Shown here: in pieces, positions 50,952 through 59,732 of the stretch
Position numbering within the stretch: position 1 is the first letter of the stretch
How the letters are laid out: every line of letters starts with the position of its first letter
NCBI RefSeq assembly: GCF_000377665.1
Contig: NZ_KB898649.1
Location: 186,001-250,000 of the forward strand
DNA length: 64,000 nucleotides
Direction of reading: 5' to 3'
Origin: Vreelandella zhanjiangensis DSM 21076
GTDB taxonomy: Bacteria; Pseudomonadota; Gammaproteobacteria; Pseudomonadales; Halomonadaceae
Program-made: the position numbers and the translations under genes
Notes under the pieces: generated by a model
Seen by the model: the letters and a program-made list of their open reading frames with translations, nothing else
What the model was told of the DNA's origin: nothing
Databases searched by the model: none

Positions 50952-53900
50952 CTGTACTCTACCGTAAGGGTAAAAGACTCACTTTTTTCTTGTTCACTGG
51001 CCGGTATCCAGGCCTGCCACACTCGCACATCTTCCGTGTTATATTCTGAGCCGGTAGTGAGCACGGCTCCCTGTTCGCCTGCTTGATGAGGACTGCGCTT
51101 GAAGCTATCGCCAGGCGCCCAAAATCCATCTCGGCCGATCTCAGAGATGCTGACGGTATCCCCTGCTAAAGAAGCAGGGAAGGAGATTTGTAACCAGTAG
51201 CCATAATAAGTAGTACTCATCTCGCCTGGACTGTTATTAGACGCATGAGACAGATCAAATGTCGTACGGCTTACTTGCGTCAATTTGACAGAAGGTCGTA
51301 GCAGCGTTTCCATCAAAGCGCGCCATTCGTTATTCTGGCCCTCATCAGACTCATCCCATTTATATTCTCCTCTTCCCCAAATACTGGTATAGAGCCATAA
51401 GCGAACCCCTTCTCGGTGAAAACGGGCAGCAAAATGCGAGGCGACAAGGTGTATGACCCCTGCCGCAAACAGAATACCAGAAACCCATCCGCCCAATATC
51501 CATGCGAAAGCATACGATCTAGCCGCAGTGGCACCAACAATTTGAGCAGTGGCTGTAACGGTCATAGCACCGCTTGCAGCCATTTTAAATCCAAGTGCTA
51601 CGCGCTCACTAGTACTGGTAGCCTCTCCATAATCACTATAGCTACTCCACGTATCCAACCCCGCGGAGATAGCCCCGATAGCTGACAAGCCCGCTACTCG
51701 CGTGGCCAATTTGCCCGCGAGGCGTGCCGCTTGATTGTTCCCCTCGCCTAGCCATTTTGTAATACCAGCCTGTGCTACTGCAGTCATACTCTCTGAAAGC
51801 AAAAATTGCCGTGTAGCATGCTTGCTCCAAAACGGCATGACCCATAGGCTCATGGTGGCGCCAGCGGCAAAACCAGCGTTAGCCACCAGGTTCCTCGCTT
51901 CCGCGGCATCGACACCCTCTACATTGGCGGTACGTGCCGCTTCCTTGAAGTTATAGAGGTTCAATCCGGCAATCAAAAGCGGCATTCCTCCCCCCATCCG
52001 CTCAATGAAACCGGCCATATAACGTCGAGCCGCGTTTGCACCATCCGTGAATCTTAAACGCTCGATTGTACGCTGTTCGTATAAGCCAACAGTTGCAAGA
52101 TTATTCGCGCGAACCTGATTGCCAGACTTATCAAGATCGAGGGAATTGTCTGCAGCAGCGACGCGGTTAGGTTTTTCGAAGGCATGCACGTGGCGTTGTT
52201 GCTCTAATCGATTAGCTCGATTGGTATTTTTTTGTTTGTTTGCGTCATTAATCTGTGCAGTTATCCGCCAAGAGGTGTCATACCATTCACGAAGTTTGAT
52301 CTCGTACTCAAGATCGAGCACCAGTCTTGATGAGGCTAAATCCGGGTGAGTAAGAACGACCATAACAGGATGCCATAGTGCTTTAGCTGTTTTTTCTAAC
52401 GACACCTGCCCGCCGGCACCCAAGGACGCTAGAAAGTGATAAGAAATACTTTCCCACACTTTTTGCGTAGGCCCTCTTACCCCTTCGCGTAAGGTATCAA
52501 AAGCCTCTCGTACATGCGGCGCCAAGGCTTTGTAGATGGCATGATTTTGCACCTGTTCATACTTGAGAATACCGCGGAACGCCTCGGTGCGTTCCGCCAC
52601 GCTCGAAGCGCTAACTCCATTGTCGGCGGGCTCTCCATCTTCAGTGCCCTGCTCAATAAAGTGTTGTGCTATGGTTTCAAGGGCATCAGTCAGAGCAGGA
52701 TCAAAATTACCCATTGCGAAGCCAATTAACGAATCACGTGCCTGGTATGTCGTGTTCAGCCACGCCCGGCCGGTCTGCGTTGCCCCAACAGCTTCCATTG
52801 CCATACAACCGCATTCATGAATGGCTTGGTTCTGGTTGGCATCAACCGTATCGAAACAGAGTTCTTGAGCAGACAAGGGCAAACGTTCCAACCAGATAGT
52901 CAGGTCGGCCAGGCTGTTTTCGATATGAGTTTGCAAACGCTCTAGCTGTGGCTGATGACGATGGATATAGTCAATGGCTTCTTCATAATGCACGTCATCA
53001 CGCAAGAGGCTTGTAGCGTTCAAAACATCAGGATCAGGCGGTTCAATACCTAATGCTTCTAACTCATCATAAATGTCTATGACTCGCTGCTCACGGCTGT
53101 CTGTACTATAAGTCTCACCGGATAAAACCTGCTTCAAATCTTCAGTGAGTTGTCGTGCCCGAGCTGTTTTAGCGGGATCATCTCGGACATCGTCTGGAAT
53201 ATTGTCGTCATCCAGATAATCACAAAGCGTTTGTAAAACGGATGCAATCTGTAGCTTATGCCCATGCTCATCCAGAAACGCTTCCAACTCCATCTCGCGC
53301 CCGGCTAGCGCCATGTGCAGGTCATTGACAATTCCCAAGTCATCATCGAGTGCTACGAAAATGGATTCATCGTGGTTAGCGATACCAGCGAGAACGCTGT
53401 GCTCCGTAATCTCGGGTTTGACTTCCATATGACGATATACGCTTTCATCCCCGTTAACAGACGGGCTATCCGAGACAGTCTCCTCCCTTTCCACGGTCGA
53501 GACCGTCGTACTGGTAAACCCATCCACCGCGCCATCGGGGGTAATGTCCGCCACATGCTCGCCAAGCTGCGCGATCGGGCCGGCATGGGCGGAGAATGAT
53601 GTGCTGTTACCGGTTGCATTGACCGCCGCATTTAAATTGATGGAGCGCATGATGCGTTGGCGAACATCCGCGTTCTCCAGCACATATTCGCGAATGCGCT
53701 CGGTCCACTTCACGGAAGAGTACGCCATGGCGATAGAGATGCCAGTAGAATAGGTGAGATGGGGATCACCATTGAATGTGGCGCCCTCTATGAGGTACTC
53801 ATCAATACGTGTCTCCCCTTCCTCGCTTACCCAGACGTACAGCCAGCCATCCCGCAACTGCCGTAGCGTGTAATCACGGGTGTCGATCTCGGGATAACCC

Positions 53901-54085
53901 GGGCCCTGCCACTCTTCGGCAATCGGGTGAGGCGCGGGCGCGCCTGCCTCGGCAGGCGCTTCATCAATGGCATAACGTACGGGAAAAATATCGATGTCGA
54001 GTAACAGCGGGCAGACACCGCCTCCCATGGGCGTTTCATCAAAGGCGGCATCGCGCGATTGCGCCTGAGCATCCGTGTTAGCCAT
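50789..54085 (-). CDS. VasX-like T6SS effector (pore-forming type)
   Basis: A 1098-residue effector. The N-terminal VasX_N/BTH_I2691-type region is recognised by GGVCPLLLDIDIFPVRYAIDE (residues about 21-42) and TRDYTLRQLRDGWLYVWVSEEGETRIDEYLIEGATF. The middle is long and charged. The C-terminal third contains alternating hydrophobic helices (MPLLIAGLNLYNF, NAGFAAGATMSLWVMPFW, GLSAIGAISAGLDTW, ILGGWVSGILFAAGVIHLVASHF), as in colicin-type pore formers. The last about 170 residues are polar. The ATG at 54085 overlaps the adaptor's stop by 8 bases; a longer frame is a shadow. It lies in the order vgrG, DUF4123, effector, immunity, exactly as vgrG-vasW-vasX-tsiV2. Confidence 0.82.
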   Translation of the reverse strand: MANTDAQAQSRDAAFDETPMGGGVCPLLLDIDIFPVRYAIDEAPAEAGAPAPHPIAEEWQGPGYPEIDTRDYTLRQLRDGWLYVWVSEEGETRIDEYLIEGATFNGDPHLTYSTGISIAMAYSSVKWTERIREYVLENADVRQRIMRSINLNAAVNATGNSTSFSAHAGPIAQLGEHVADITPDGAVDGFTSTTVSTVEREETVSDSPSVNGDESVYRHMEVKPEITEHSVLAGIANHDESIFVALDDDLGIVNDLHMALAGREMELEAFLDEHGHKLQIASVLQTLCDYLDDDNIPDDVRDDPAKTARARQLTEDLKQVLSGETYSTDSREQRVIDIYDELEALGIEPPDPDVLNATSLLRDDVHYEEAIDYIHRHQPQLERLQTHIENSLADLTIWLERLPLSAQELCFDTVDANQNQAIHECGCMAMEAVGATQTGRAWLNTTYQARDSLIGFAMGNFDPALTDALETIAQHFIEQGTEDGEPADNGVSASSVAERTEAFRGILKYEQVQNHAIYKALAPHVREAFDTLREGVRGPTQKVWESISYHFLASLGAGGQVSLEKTAKALWHPVMVVLTHPDLASSRLVLDLEYEIKLREWYDTSWRITAQINDANKQKNTNRANRLEQQRHVHAFEKPNRVAAADNSLDLDKSGNQVRANNLATVGLYEQRTIERLRFTDGANAARRYMAGFIERMGGGMPLLIAGLNLYNFKEAARTANVEGVDAAEARNLVANAGFAAGATMSLWVMPFWSKHATRQFLLSESMTAVAQAGITKWLGEGNNQAARLAGKLATRVAGLSAIGAISAGLDTWSSYSDYGEATSTSERVALGFKMAASGAMTVTATAQIVGATAARSYAFAWILGGWVSGILFAAGVIHLVASHFAARFHREGVRLWLYTSIWGRGEYKWDESDEGQNNEWRALMETLLRPSVKLTQVSRTTFDLSHASNNSPGEMSTTYYGYWLQISFPASLAGDTVSISEIGRDGFWAPGDSFKRSPHQAGEQGAVLTTGSEYNTEDVRVWQAWIPASEQEKSESFTLTVEYSETLLSPGEDRLRFTFYKPDASAGKKEIEPNGEETRGIRAPTRFALTVPLTPEE

Positions 54086-55052
54086 GGGCGGCCTCATTAT
54101 TGATAGGTGGTGTTTGGGTCGCGGCGGTGTGATGGGAAGTAGAGGGAACACTATCCGCGGCGGGCGTGCGGCTCCAACGATCCATGGCATACAGCTGCTC
54201 TTGCGCCGAGAGATGGGTGCCGCCAGCGGCGTGCTCTCGCCAGCGGTGGTAAAGCCCATCACTGGCGGTACTAAAGTCATTCCCCCAGTGCAAGCTGAGG
54301 TCTACCCAGATAGCCAGCTGGCGGTGCGTATTGGCGCCCCAGGCCTTGGCCTGTGCCAATCGTGCATCCAGCCACTGCCCCCGGTACTGAGCAGGCAGGG
54401 CGTGCCAGGCGGTACGTGCATGTTCATTGAAGTAGTCGGTCAGGCGTTCTTTCAGCTGCCAGTGAGCGACTGCCTCCAATGCGTCGTATTGCGCGTGTGC
54501 CATGGGTAGAAAATCGGGCGCCTGGGCGCTGTTGGAGACTACACGGGCATTTCCCGAAGACGAATCGTCGCTCCGTTGAAACGCCTGCCATGAGAACGTT
54601 CGTTGCTCGCGCCAATTGGGGGACCAGTGGGCGACCCACCAGGTAGTGATCGGCCCCATCAGGGAAGGGAGCAGCGCCCCGGCGTAACTTTCCAACCATA
54701 AGCGCGTGACCAGCGGATCAGCAAAACGCAGCAGTTGCTCCTGGCCAGCCGCGCCTTTGAAGGTAATAAATCGGCGAAAATGGCGGCTAAGCTGCCCTGT
54801 ATCCGCTTGGCTATTGATAAACGAGAGAGCCCGATACAGCGTGTTGTCTTGACTATCATTGGCTTCACTGAGCAAACCTTGTCGCTTGAGTTTGACCACA
54901 ATGGGGCCATGCTCGGCCAGATCACTCCAGCGGGTAGCGAGGTAAAGCGGCTCGATCTCTTCGACATCGTCACGGCGATACAAGCGTTTCAGGGCATCGG
55001 GATACCGCACGCCATCGATCAGTGCGTGCGTCGCGGTAGAGAAAGTCCGCAT
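54078..55052 (-). CDS. DUF4123 adaptor protein (VasW-like)
   Basis: A 324-residue T6SS effector-loading chaperone. The DUF4123 core is visible as ATHALIDGVRYPDALKRLY, EIEPLYLATRWSDLAEHGPIVVKL, LSRHFRRFITFKG and QEQLLRFADPLVTRLWLESY. Such adaptors bind one effector and dock it on the tip of a cognate VgrG. Its ATG directly follows the vgrG stop codon (TAA-ATG), and it overlaps the effector start by 8 bases, giving one continuous transcription unit. The polar C-terminal tail (SVPSTSHHTAATQTPP) is not conserved. Confidence 0.87.
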   Translation of the reverse strand: MRTFSTATHALIDGVRYPDALKRLYRRDDVEEIEPLYLATRWSDLAEHGPIVVKLKRQGLLSEANDSQDNTLYRALSFINSQADTGQLSRHFRRFITFKGAAGQEQLLRFADPLVTRLWLESYAGALLPSLMGPITTWWVAHWSPNWREQRTFSWQAFQRSDDSSSGNARVVSNSAQAPDFLPMAHAQYDALEAVAHWQLKERLTDYFNEHARTAWHALPAQYRGQWLDARLAQAKAWGANTHRQLAIWVDLSLHWGNDFSTASDGLYHRWREHAAGGTHLSAQEQLYAMDRWSRTPAADSVPSTSHHTAATQTPPINNEAAHG

Positions 55053-57131
55053 TTAGCGTTCCCCTTGTTGATCGCTGGGTGCTTCACAAATATCGCAGTA
55101 GGCGGGGGCCTTCAGCAGGGCCTTGAGCTGCGCGGCATGATGAATCGGGGTCAACACCGGTGAATGCGCCACCGCCGCCACCCGGTCATGATCCTTGCCC
55201 TCCAACACCGGCGGAAGTTTAGGAGGCTGCGCCGCTTGCCCCGTCCCGTTTCCTGGACTACCCCCCGCGTTGATCTTGACCTGAGGCCCCACAATGGTGA
55301 CCCCGCTGGCGTCAAGTTTCATGAAAGTGCCGCCGACTTTCAGGGTGATCTCGGCACCGGCTTCGATGACTACTTTCATGCCCGCCTTGTGGTGCACTTC
55401 CTGCCCGGCTTCGACCAGATGGGCCTGGCCGAGTTTCTGGTGCTGGGTGGTGTCGACGATGTGGTGGTCATTGTTTTTGATATGCGTATGGCGCTTGCCG
55501 TGCACCGTTTTATGATCGTCGTTATCGATTTCGCTGATGCGGTCGTTGTGGACCTTGAGGTGGCTATCGCGCTGGATCTCCTCAACACGGTCATTAAGCG
55601 TCAGCAGGTCCAGGTCCTTCTGGGCGTGGAGCCAGATCTGCTCTTCACCCGCCTCGTCTTCAAAGCGCAGCTCGTTGAAGCCTTCGGCCTTATGGCTCTG
55701 GGTGCGGATGACTGTGCGGGTCTTGTGTTCCGGCAGCGCATACGGCGGCTGGTTGACGGCGTGATAGGTGCGCCCGGTCACCAGCGGCTGGTCCGGGTCA
55801 CCTTCCAGAAACGATACGATCACTTCGTGGCCGATGCGGGGAATGGCCATGGCCCCGTAGCCACCGCCCGCCCAGTCCTGGGCTACCCGCACCCAGCAGC
55901 TGGCGGTTTCATCCGGATCGGCGTAGCGGTCCCAGGGGAACTGCACCTTCACCCGGCCGTGCTCGTCGCAGTGAATCTCTTCACATTCCGGCCCCACCAC
56001 GAAGGCAACCTGGGGGCCATCCACGCGCGGTTTGGGGTTGGGCGTTGCTCGCCAGGGTATGTCGCCAGGAATGAGCGTGACCTGATTGAAATATCGCGTC
56101 ATGCCGTTCGCGTCGAAATGGCCGACGCTATCCTCTTCAAGCGCCTGGGGCTGTTCGCCGTGGTGAAGGATCTCGACGGGCTGCCAGTCGCGGTTAAGGC
56201 TTTCGGTATCGTGGTCGGTCAGAGTGAAACGCAGCCCCGGCGCGAGTTCCGGCAGGTCGCTTTCTGCCTGGGCAGTGAGCGCTTCACGGCGCAGATGTTC
56301 TACACGTATGCGCGTAAACGGCTTACCAGAGGCGTCTTCTTTATAGCGGCCAGGGTAATCGAAATGTTCGTAGTCGCTGCGCTGGCCGTGCTGTTCAACG
56401 TCGCGGCCCACGTGTTCGTGCAACTGGGCATAGGCCGGGTTCTTGAAGGTGTAATCTTTCAACGTGGCGGAAGCCGCCGCTACGCGAGCGGTCTGGCGAA
56501 GCTTTCGCACATGGCGAATCGGCGCGGTGCCTCCGGCGCGGCTGTGGTAGGTACGCTGCCCTACGTGGCCAAGCAGGCGCGGGTCGTCGGCAAATACCAG
56601 CTGATGGGCGCCTTCTTCAAAGGTATGGTAGTAAAACAGCCCTTCTTCCGCCGCCAGGCGCTCGATAAAAGCGAGGTCTGTTTCGCGGTACTGTACGCAG
56701 TACTCACGCTCTAATGGCTCGCGGATCACGTTAAAAACCACGTCATTAATGCCCCGTTCACTACACAGGGTATTGATGATGGAGAGTGGGTCCACTTTTT
56801 GAAAAATACGTGAGTTCTGGCGTAGCGAAAGGCGCCATAGCGAAGGACTAAGCCTGACAGAGTAGAATGTGCGCCGGTGGCCACGGTCGGCTAGAATAAA
56901 CTCGCTGATCATGCCGTTTACGTAGCGTAGCGGCTTGCTATCTTGCCAGATAGTGAGTGTGGCGGGTTGGTCAAGTAATTCGGTTGCGCTTAAGCGGCTA
57001 TCGCGACTGGCAAAATTTAGCCCCAGCTCAAACGGTTGAGAAAGCGCTTCTCGGTAGGCAAAATCGATGACGGCAGCATCATCAACGCCGGGTAGCTTTA
57101 AGGTGAATTGTAGGCCAGTGCCATCTGCCAT
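55053..57131 (-). CDS. vgrG: VgrG, type VI secretion spike protein
   Basis: A 692-residue spike protein of the T6SS (TssI). The gp27-like N-terminal part is recognised by LPGVDDAAVIDFAYREALSQPFELGLNF, CVQYRETDLAFIERLAAEEGLFYYHTFEEG, the gp5 OB region by AFVVGPECEEIHCDEHGRVKVQFPWDRY and GYGAMAIPRIGHEVIVSFLEGDPDQPLVTGRTYH. The beta-helix needle follows, ending IEAGAEITLKVGGTFMKLDASGVTIVGPQVKINAGG. A short tail with a CDIC motif has no known toxin domain. ATG at 57131 has AAGGAG about 7 nt upstream. No other T6SS structural genes are near, so the island is an orphan vgrG locus. Confidence 0.95.
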   Translation of the reverse strand: MADGTGLQFTLKLPGVDDAAVIDFAYREALSQPFELGLNFASRDSRLSATELLDQPATLTIWQDSKPLRYVNGMISEFILADRGHRRTFYSVRLSPSLWRLSLRQNSRIFQKVDPLSIINTLCSERGINDVVFNVIREPLEREYCVQYRETDLAFIERLAAEEGLFYYHTFEEGAHQLVFADDPRLLGHVGQRTYHSRAGGTAPIRHVRKLRQTARVAAASATLKDYTFKNPAYAQLHEHVGRDVEQHGQRSDYEHFDYPGRYKEDASGKPFTRIRVEHLRREALTAQAESDLPELAPGLRFTLTDHDTESLNRDWQPVEILHHGEQPQALEEDSVGHFDANGMTRYFNQVTLIPGDIPWRATPNPKPRVDGPQVAFVVGPECEEIHCDEHGRVKVQFPWDRYADPDETASCWVRVAQDWAGGGYGAMAIPRIGHEVIVSFLEGDPDQPLVTGRTYHAVNQPPYALPEHKTRTVIRTQSHKAEGFNELRFEDEAGEEQIWLHAQKDLDLLTLNDRVEEIQRDSHLKVHNDRISEIDNDDHKTVHGKRHTHIKNNDHHIVDTTQHQKLGQAHLVEAGQEVHHKAGMKVVIEAGAEITLKVGGTFMKLDASGVTIVGPQVKINAGGSPGNGTGQAAQPPKLPPVLEGKDHDRVAAVAHSPVLTPIHHAAQLKALLKAPAYCDICEAPSDQQGER

Positions 57132-57227
57132 CGCGCCGCTCCTTGGACCGAGACTCAAAAATGAGAAACAATCAGGGTAACGGCATTAGTCTAAAGGGCA
57201 ACCCATTCACGACACGAAGCGCCAATG

Positions 57228-57255
57228 TCTTACAAGCAAGTAAGATATTTCTTAC
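57228..57255. promoter_or_regulatory. TCTTAC/GTAAGA dyad cluster upstream of vgrG
   Basis: Three copies of the hexamer occur: TCTTAC at 57228-57233, GTAAGA at 57240-57245 and TCTTAC at 57250-57255. The last two make a perfect 6-bp dyad with a 4-base centre. The cluster is about 100 bases upstream of the vgrG start, in an AT-rich stretch, so it could be an operator for the island. No known regulator site was matched. Confidence 0.35.
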
Positions 57256-57292
57256 AAAAAACTAAAAGATTTGAATTTATAAATACATAGCA

Positions 57293-57724
57293 CTACTTAT
57301 CTAACGCCTGCACCAAGCCATGGCGCACATACCAAACGTGTTCGGCACGCTCAGCGGCGTCCTGGCAAAACCAGCCGTTCAAATCGCGTAAGCGGCGCTG
57401 CTGGCGCTCCATGGGCACTATGCCGCGCCCGACCTCTTTAACGATCATTACCAGGGTAATGTGGTTCGCTTGCGCGGACTGCTGAAGCTCGTTTAGATCA
57501 TCGCACCATTGCGCGCGCCAATCGTCGCTACCTACATCCGATTCAATGGTCGCCGTTAGCCAACCCAGTACGCCGTGCACTACCAGCGGCGTGCCGGGTA
57601 GCATTATGCCTCCACATTCGCGTAACCGCTGGCCGGGTGACAGCCGCCACCATACGGCACTTGGAAAGCGCTTTTTTACAACACTTCGCTTACCGGAACA
57701 GGCACCACCGATGAACACTTGCAT
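57293..57724 (-). CDS. CobU-like protein with degenerate P-loop
   Basis: A 143-residue relative of adenosylcobinamide kinase/guanylyltransferase. The N-terminus MQVFIGGACSGKRSVVKKRFP mimics the CobU P-loop, but the residue after the lysine is Arg instead of Ser/Thr. The C-terminal part VKEVGRGIVPMERQQRRLRDLNGWFCQDAAERAEHVWYVRHGL matches the CobU motif E-V-G-x-G-I-V-P followed by RxxRDxxGxxxQ. The central H-R-x-x-R guanylate-binding part is not seen. The ATG at 57724 has AGGAG upstream. It overlaps the cobC gene by 49 bases. It may assist or replace part of CobU; see the findings. Confidence 0.75.
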   Translation of the reverse strand: MQVFIGGACSGKRSVVKKRFPSAVWWRLSPGQRLRECGGIMLPGTPLVVHGVLGWLTATIESDVGSDDWRAQWCDDLNELQQSAQANHITLVMIVKEVGRGIVPMERQQRRLRDLNGWFCQDAAERAEHVWYVRHGLVQALDK

Positions 57725-58329
57725 AGCCACTCTCCTTGCCCATTAACGTCCGGTTGATACGTCAATTCCCAGCGTCGTCCCTGGGCTTGAAGTACGGTAC
57801 CCTCCCAAAAATCGATGGCTTCAAAACGTCGGCGCAGCTCGCGAATAACCCCACCGTGGGTCACGGCGAGAACTTTGCGATACCCGTTTGCCAGGGCATC
57901 CGCTGCCACATCGGCAAGCCATAGATCCAGGCGTTCACGTAACTGTGCCGCTGACTCCCCGCCGGGGATCTGCAGCTCACCTACGCTATCGATCCAGGCG
58001 CGATAATGCGGCAGGTCTTTTAACTCGTCGTATACTTTGCCTTCATACTCGCCAAAATGCAGCTCCCGCAAGCGGGGTTCTAAGCTTAACGGTACGCTCG
58101 GCTTGGCCGCTTGCACCCACTCAAGGGTTTGCTGGCAGCGATGAAGATCGCTTGAGTAGATCGCATCAAACTGCTCATCGGCCAACCCTGCACGTAGTGC
58201 TAAAAGCCCTTCTTCGGCCTCGGGAAAGAGCAGTGGGATATCACGCTGCCCCTGATAGCGGCGCTCTACATTCCAGGCGGTGATGCCATGGCGAACCACC
58301 ACCAGCTCCACATTAATCCCATCAGCCAT
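57676..58329 (-). CDS. cobC: CobC, alpha-ribazole phosphatase (histidine phosphatase)
   Basis: A 217-residue phosphoglycerate-mutase-like histidine phosphatase. The catalytic R-H-G is in VELVVVRHGITAWNVERRYQGQRDIPL, with the second-arm residues in IYSSDLHRCQQTLEW, LRELHFGEYEGK (Glu acid) and VLAVTHGGVIRELRRRF. These residues give a 2-His phosphatase. Its place between cobS and the CobU-like gene argues for dephosphorylation of alpha-ribazole-phosphate or of adenosylcobalamin-phosphate. The ATG at 58329 has AAGGAG upstream and overlaps cobS by 64 bases. Confidence 0.88.
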   Translation of the reverse strand: MADGINVELVVVRHGITAWNVERRYQGQRDIPLLFPEAEEGLLALRAGLADEQFDAIYSSDLHRCQQTLEWVQAAKPSVPLSLEPRLRELHFGEYEGKVYDELKDLPHYRAWIDSVGELQIPGGESAAQLRERLDLWLADVAADALANGYRKVLAVTHGGVIRELRRRFEAIDFWEGTVLQAQGRRWELTYQPDVNGQGEWLCKCSSVVPVPVSEVL

Positions 58330-59039
58330 AGTTCTACTCCTTCAATCGTAGCGCCCACCATATCACCGTTAATACCCTGAAACAGTTTTACCAGCGCCCA
58401 CCGGCAGCCGCCCACCAGTACGCCAGTGGCTATCAGCATTGCAATGATGCCTGGGTAAAAAAGCGCCAACACCAACAAAGGCACCAGTGAAAGCCATACG
58501 TCACGCACGCCAAGCGATTGTTTCCAGGCCCAAGCCAGCCCTTTCGACTGCGCGCAGGGCGTTAATATCAACAGCGCTGCCCCCCCCCAACGGCCTAGGG
58601 CAGGTAAAACGATCAGCCACCAGAGCGGCGCGTTATAGCTCAGCAGCGCCCACAGCAACACGCCCTTCCAGGCTAACAAGAAAAGCAGCGCTAATATGCC
58701 GAAGCTGCCAATCTGAGGGTCTTTCATGATTTCCCAGCGGCGCGCCAGCGGCTGGTTGCTGCCCAGCGCGTCGGCTAAATCCATTACCCCGTCAAGGTGT
58801 AAGCCACCACTTAAGCCTACCCACAGGCTGAGTAGCGCAAGCGCCGTAATCGGCGCGGGTGCGTTATGCATTAATAGCGCCAGCAACGCCAATAGGCAGC
58901 CCAGAAAAAGTCCAACAAGGGGATAGGCACGGATGGCCCAACGGCGGGTTTCAGAGTTCCACGGGCAGGCAATGGGTAGCGGCAACCGGGTTAAAAACTG
59001 AAGCGCCAGAACGCACCCGTAAAGCGCACTCTTCAGCAT
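58266..59039 (-). CDS. cobS: CobS, adenosylcobinamide-GDP ribazoletransferase
   Basis: A 257-residue inner-membrane enzyme joining adenosylcobinamide-GDP and alpha-ribazole (phosphate). The signature is VLALQFLTRLPLP at the N-terminus, WVGLSGGLHLDGVMDLADALGSNQPLARRWEIMKDPQIGSFGILALLF (G-G-x-H-x-D-G-x-x-D-x-x-D-x-x with the metal-binding aspartates), and several helices. The start is ATG 59039 (MLKSALYG). It overlaps cobU by 7 bases upstream and cobC downstream, so the late operon is tightly coupled. Confidence 0.93.
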   Translation of the reverse strand: MLKSALYGCVLALQFLTRLPLPIACPWNSETRRWAIRAYPLVGLFLGCLLALLALLMHNAPAPITALALLSLWVGLSGGLHLDGVMDLADALGSNQPLARRWEIMKDPQIGSFGILALLFLLAWKGVLLWALLSYNAPLWWLIVLPALGRWGGAALLILTPCAQSKGLAWAWKQSLGVRDVWLSLVPLLVLALFYPGIIAMLIATGVLVGGCRWALVKLFQGINGDMVGATIEGVELWLMGLMWSWWWFAMASPPGM

Positions 59040-59569
59040 GCGGTTGCCTTGGGCTTCCATTCGATGACACGGCCTGCGACTACTTCAAGGACTGAGTCAG
59101 CCTCAGCGGCAAGCCAACAATGCAGCGACTGCAAAAAGGCCACATAGCCCCAGGTTTCCGGGTCACAAGCAGGTAAGCCTTCGTTAATGTCATTGGACAC
59201 CAGCACCAGCTGTAATCCGCGAGCCCGCGCATCATGCATGCTTTTTGCTAAAAGCATCTTGCCTTGGGATTCGGTTAGCTCACTGGCGTACAGAACCTGG
59301 CTTGCCCAGAGCGTCAAGCAGTCCAGCAATACGGCGGCACCGTCAGGTACCTGCGCAATTGCCTGGTCAATGGCCAGCGGTGCCTCAAGCGTGATCCAGC
59401 GGGCATCCCGAGCGCATTGATGGCGTGCTGCACGGGCGGCCATTTCAGCGTCATAAATCTCGGCGGTGGCTATGTAGTAGCAGCTACCCCCGCTGGCAGC
59501 CTGTTTTACGTGCAGCTCGGCCACCTCGCTTTTTCCGGAGCGTGCACCGCCACTAACAAACACAATCAT
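59033..59569 (-). CDS. cobU: CobU/CobP, adenosylcobinamide kinase/guanylyltransferase
   Basis: A 178-residue enzyme that phosphorylates adenosylcobinamide and transfers GMP. P-loop MIVFVSGGARSGKSEVAELHV is intact, followed by YYIATAEIYDAEMAARAARHQCARDARWITLEAP with the putative GMP-accepting His and LLDCLTLWASQVL. The usual VSNEVGxGIVP motif reads VSNDINEGLPACD, so the Glu-Val-Gly-x-Gly part is altered, and the R-F-R-D-x-x-G-x-x-N-Q helix is replaced by GYVAFLQSLHCWLA. The CobU-like protein 57293-57724 shows the opposite pattern. The ATG at 59569 is the start; 16 bases separate it from a small remnant ORF. Confidence 0.9.
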   Translation of the reverse strand: MIVFVSGGARSGKSEVAELHVKQAASGGSCYYIATAEIYDAEMAARAARHQCARDARWITLEAPLAIDQAIAQVPDGAAVLLDCLTLWASQVLYASELTESQGKMLLAKSMHDARARGLQLVLVSNDINEGLPACDPETWGYVAFLQSLHCWLAAEADSVLEVVAGRVIEWKPKATAC

Positions 59570-59585
59570 TCAGCACCGTTAATAG

Positions 59586-59732
59586 TCAATGGATTAAACC
59601 TGTATCACACAGCGCAATACGCACCCGGCCACTGCTTAAACCGGAAACACGATGGGGATGGCGAATAAGCATGCCGTTGCGCAACCGCCGTTCAAAATAC
59701 GTTACTGGCAAGCCCACGCTTTCGCAAAGCAT
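59586..59732 (-). pseudogene. Short remnant between cbiB and cobU (possible aminotransferase tail)
   Basis: A 48-codon minus-strand frame starting at ATG 59732, with LPVTYFERRLRNGMLIRHPHRVSGL and RVRIALCDTGLIH. The L-x-x-G-(M/I)-L-I-R ... R-I-A-L pattern recalls the C-terminal end of the threonine-phosphate decarboxylase/aminotransferase (CobD/CobC) that many relatives carry at this place. The resemblance is modest and the rest of the 279-base spacer shows nothing similar. It could be all that is left of a deleted cobC-cobQ block. Confidence 0.3.

Noticed and set aside
55164..56714. A 516-codon plus-strand frame
   Set aside because: It is the antisense shadow of vgrG, whose protein motifs are unmistakable on the minus strand; the plus-strand translation has no recognisable motifs.
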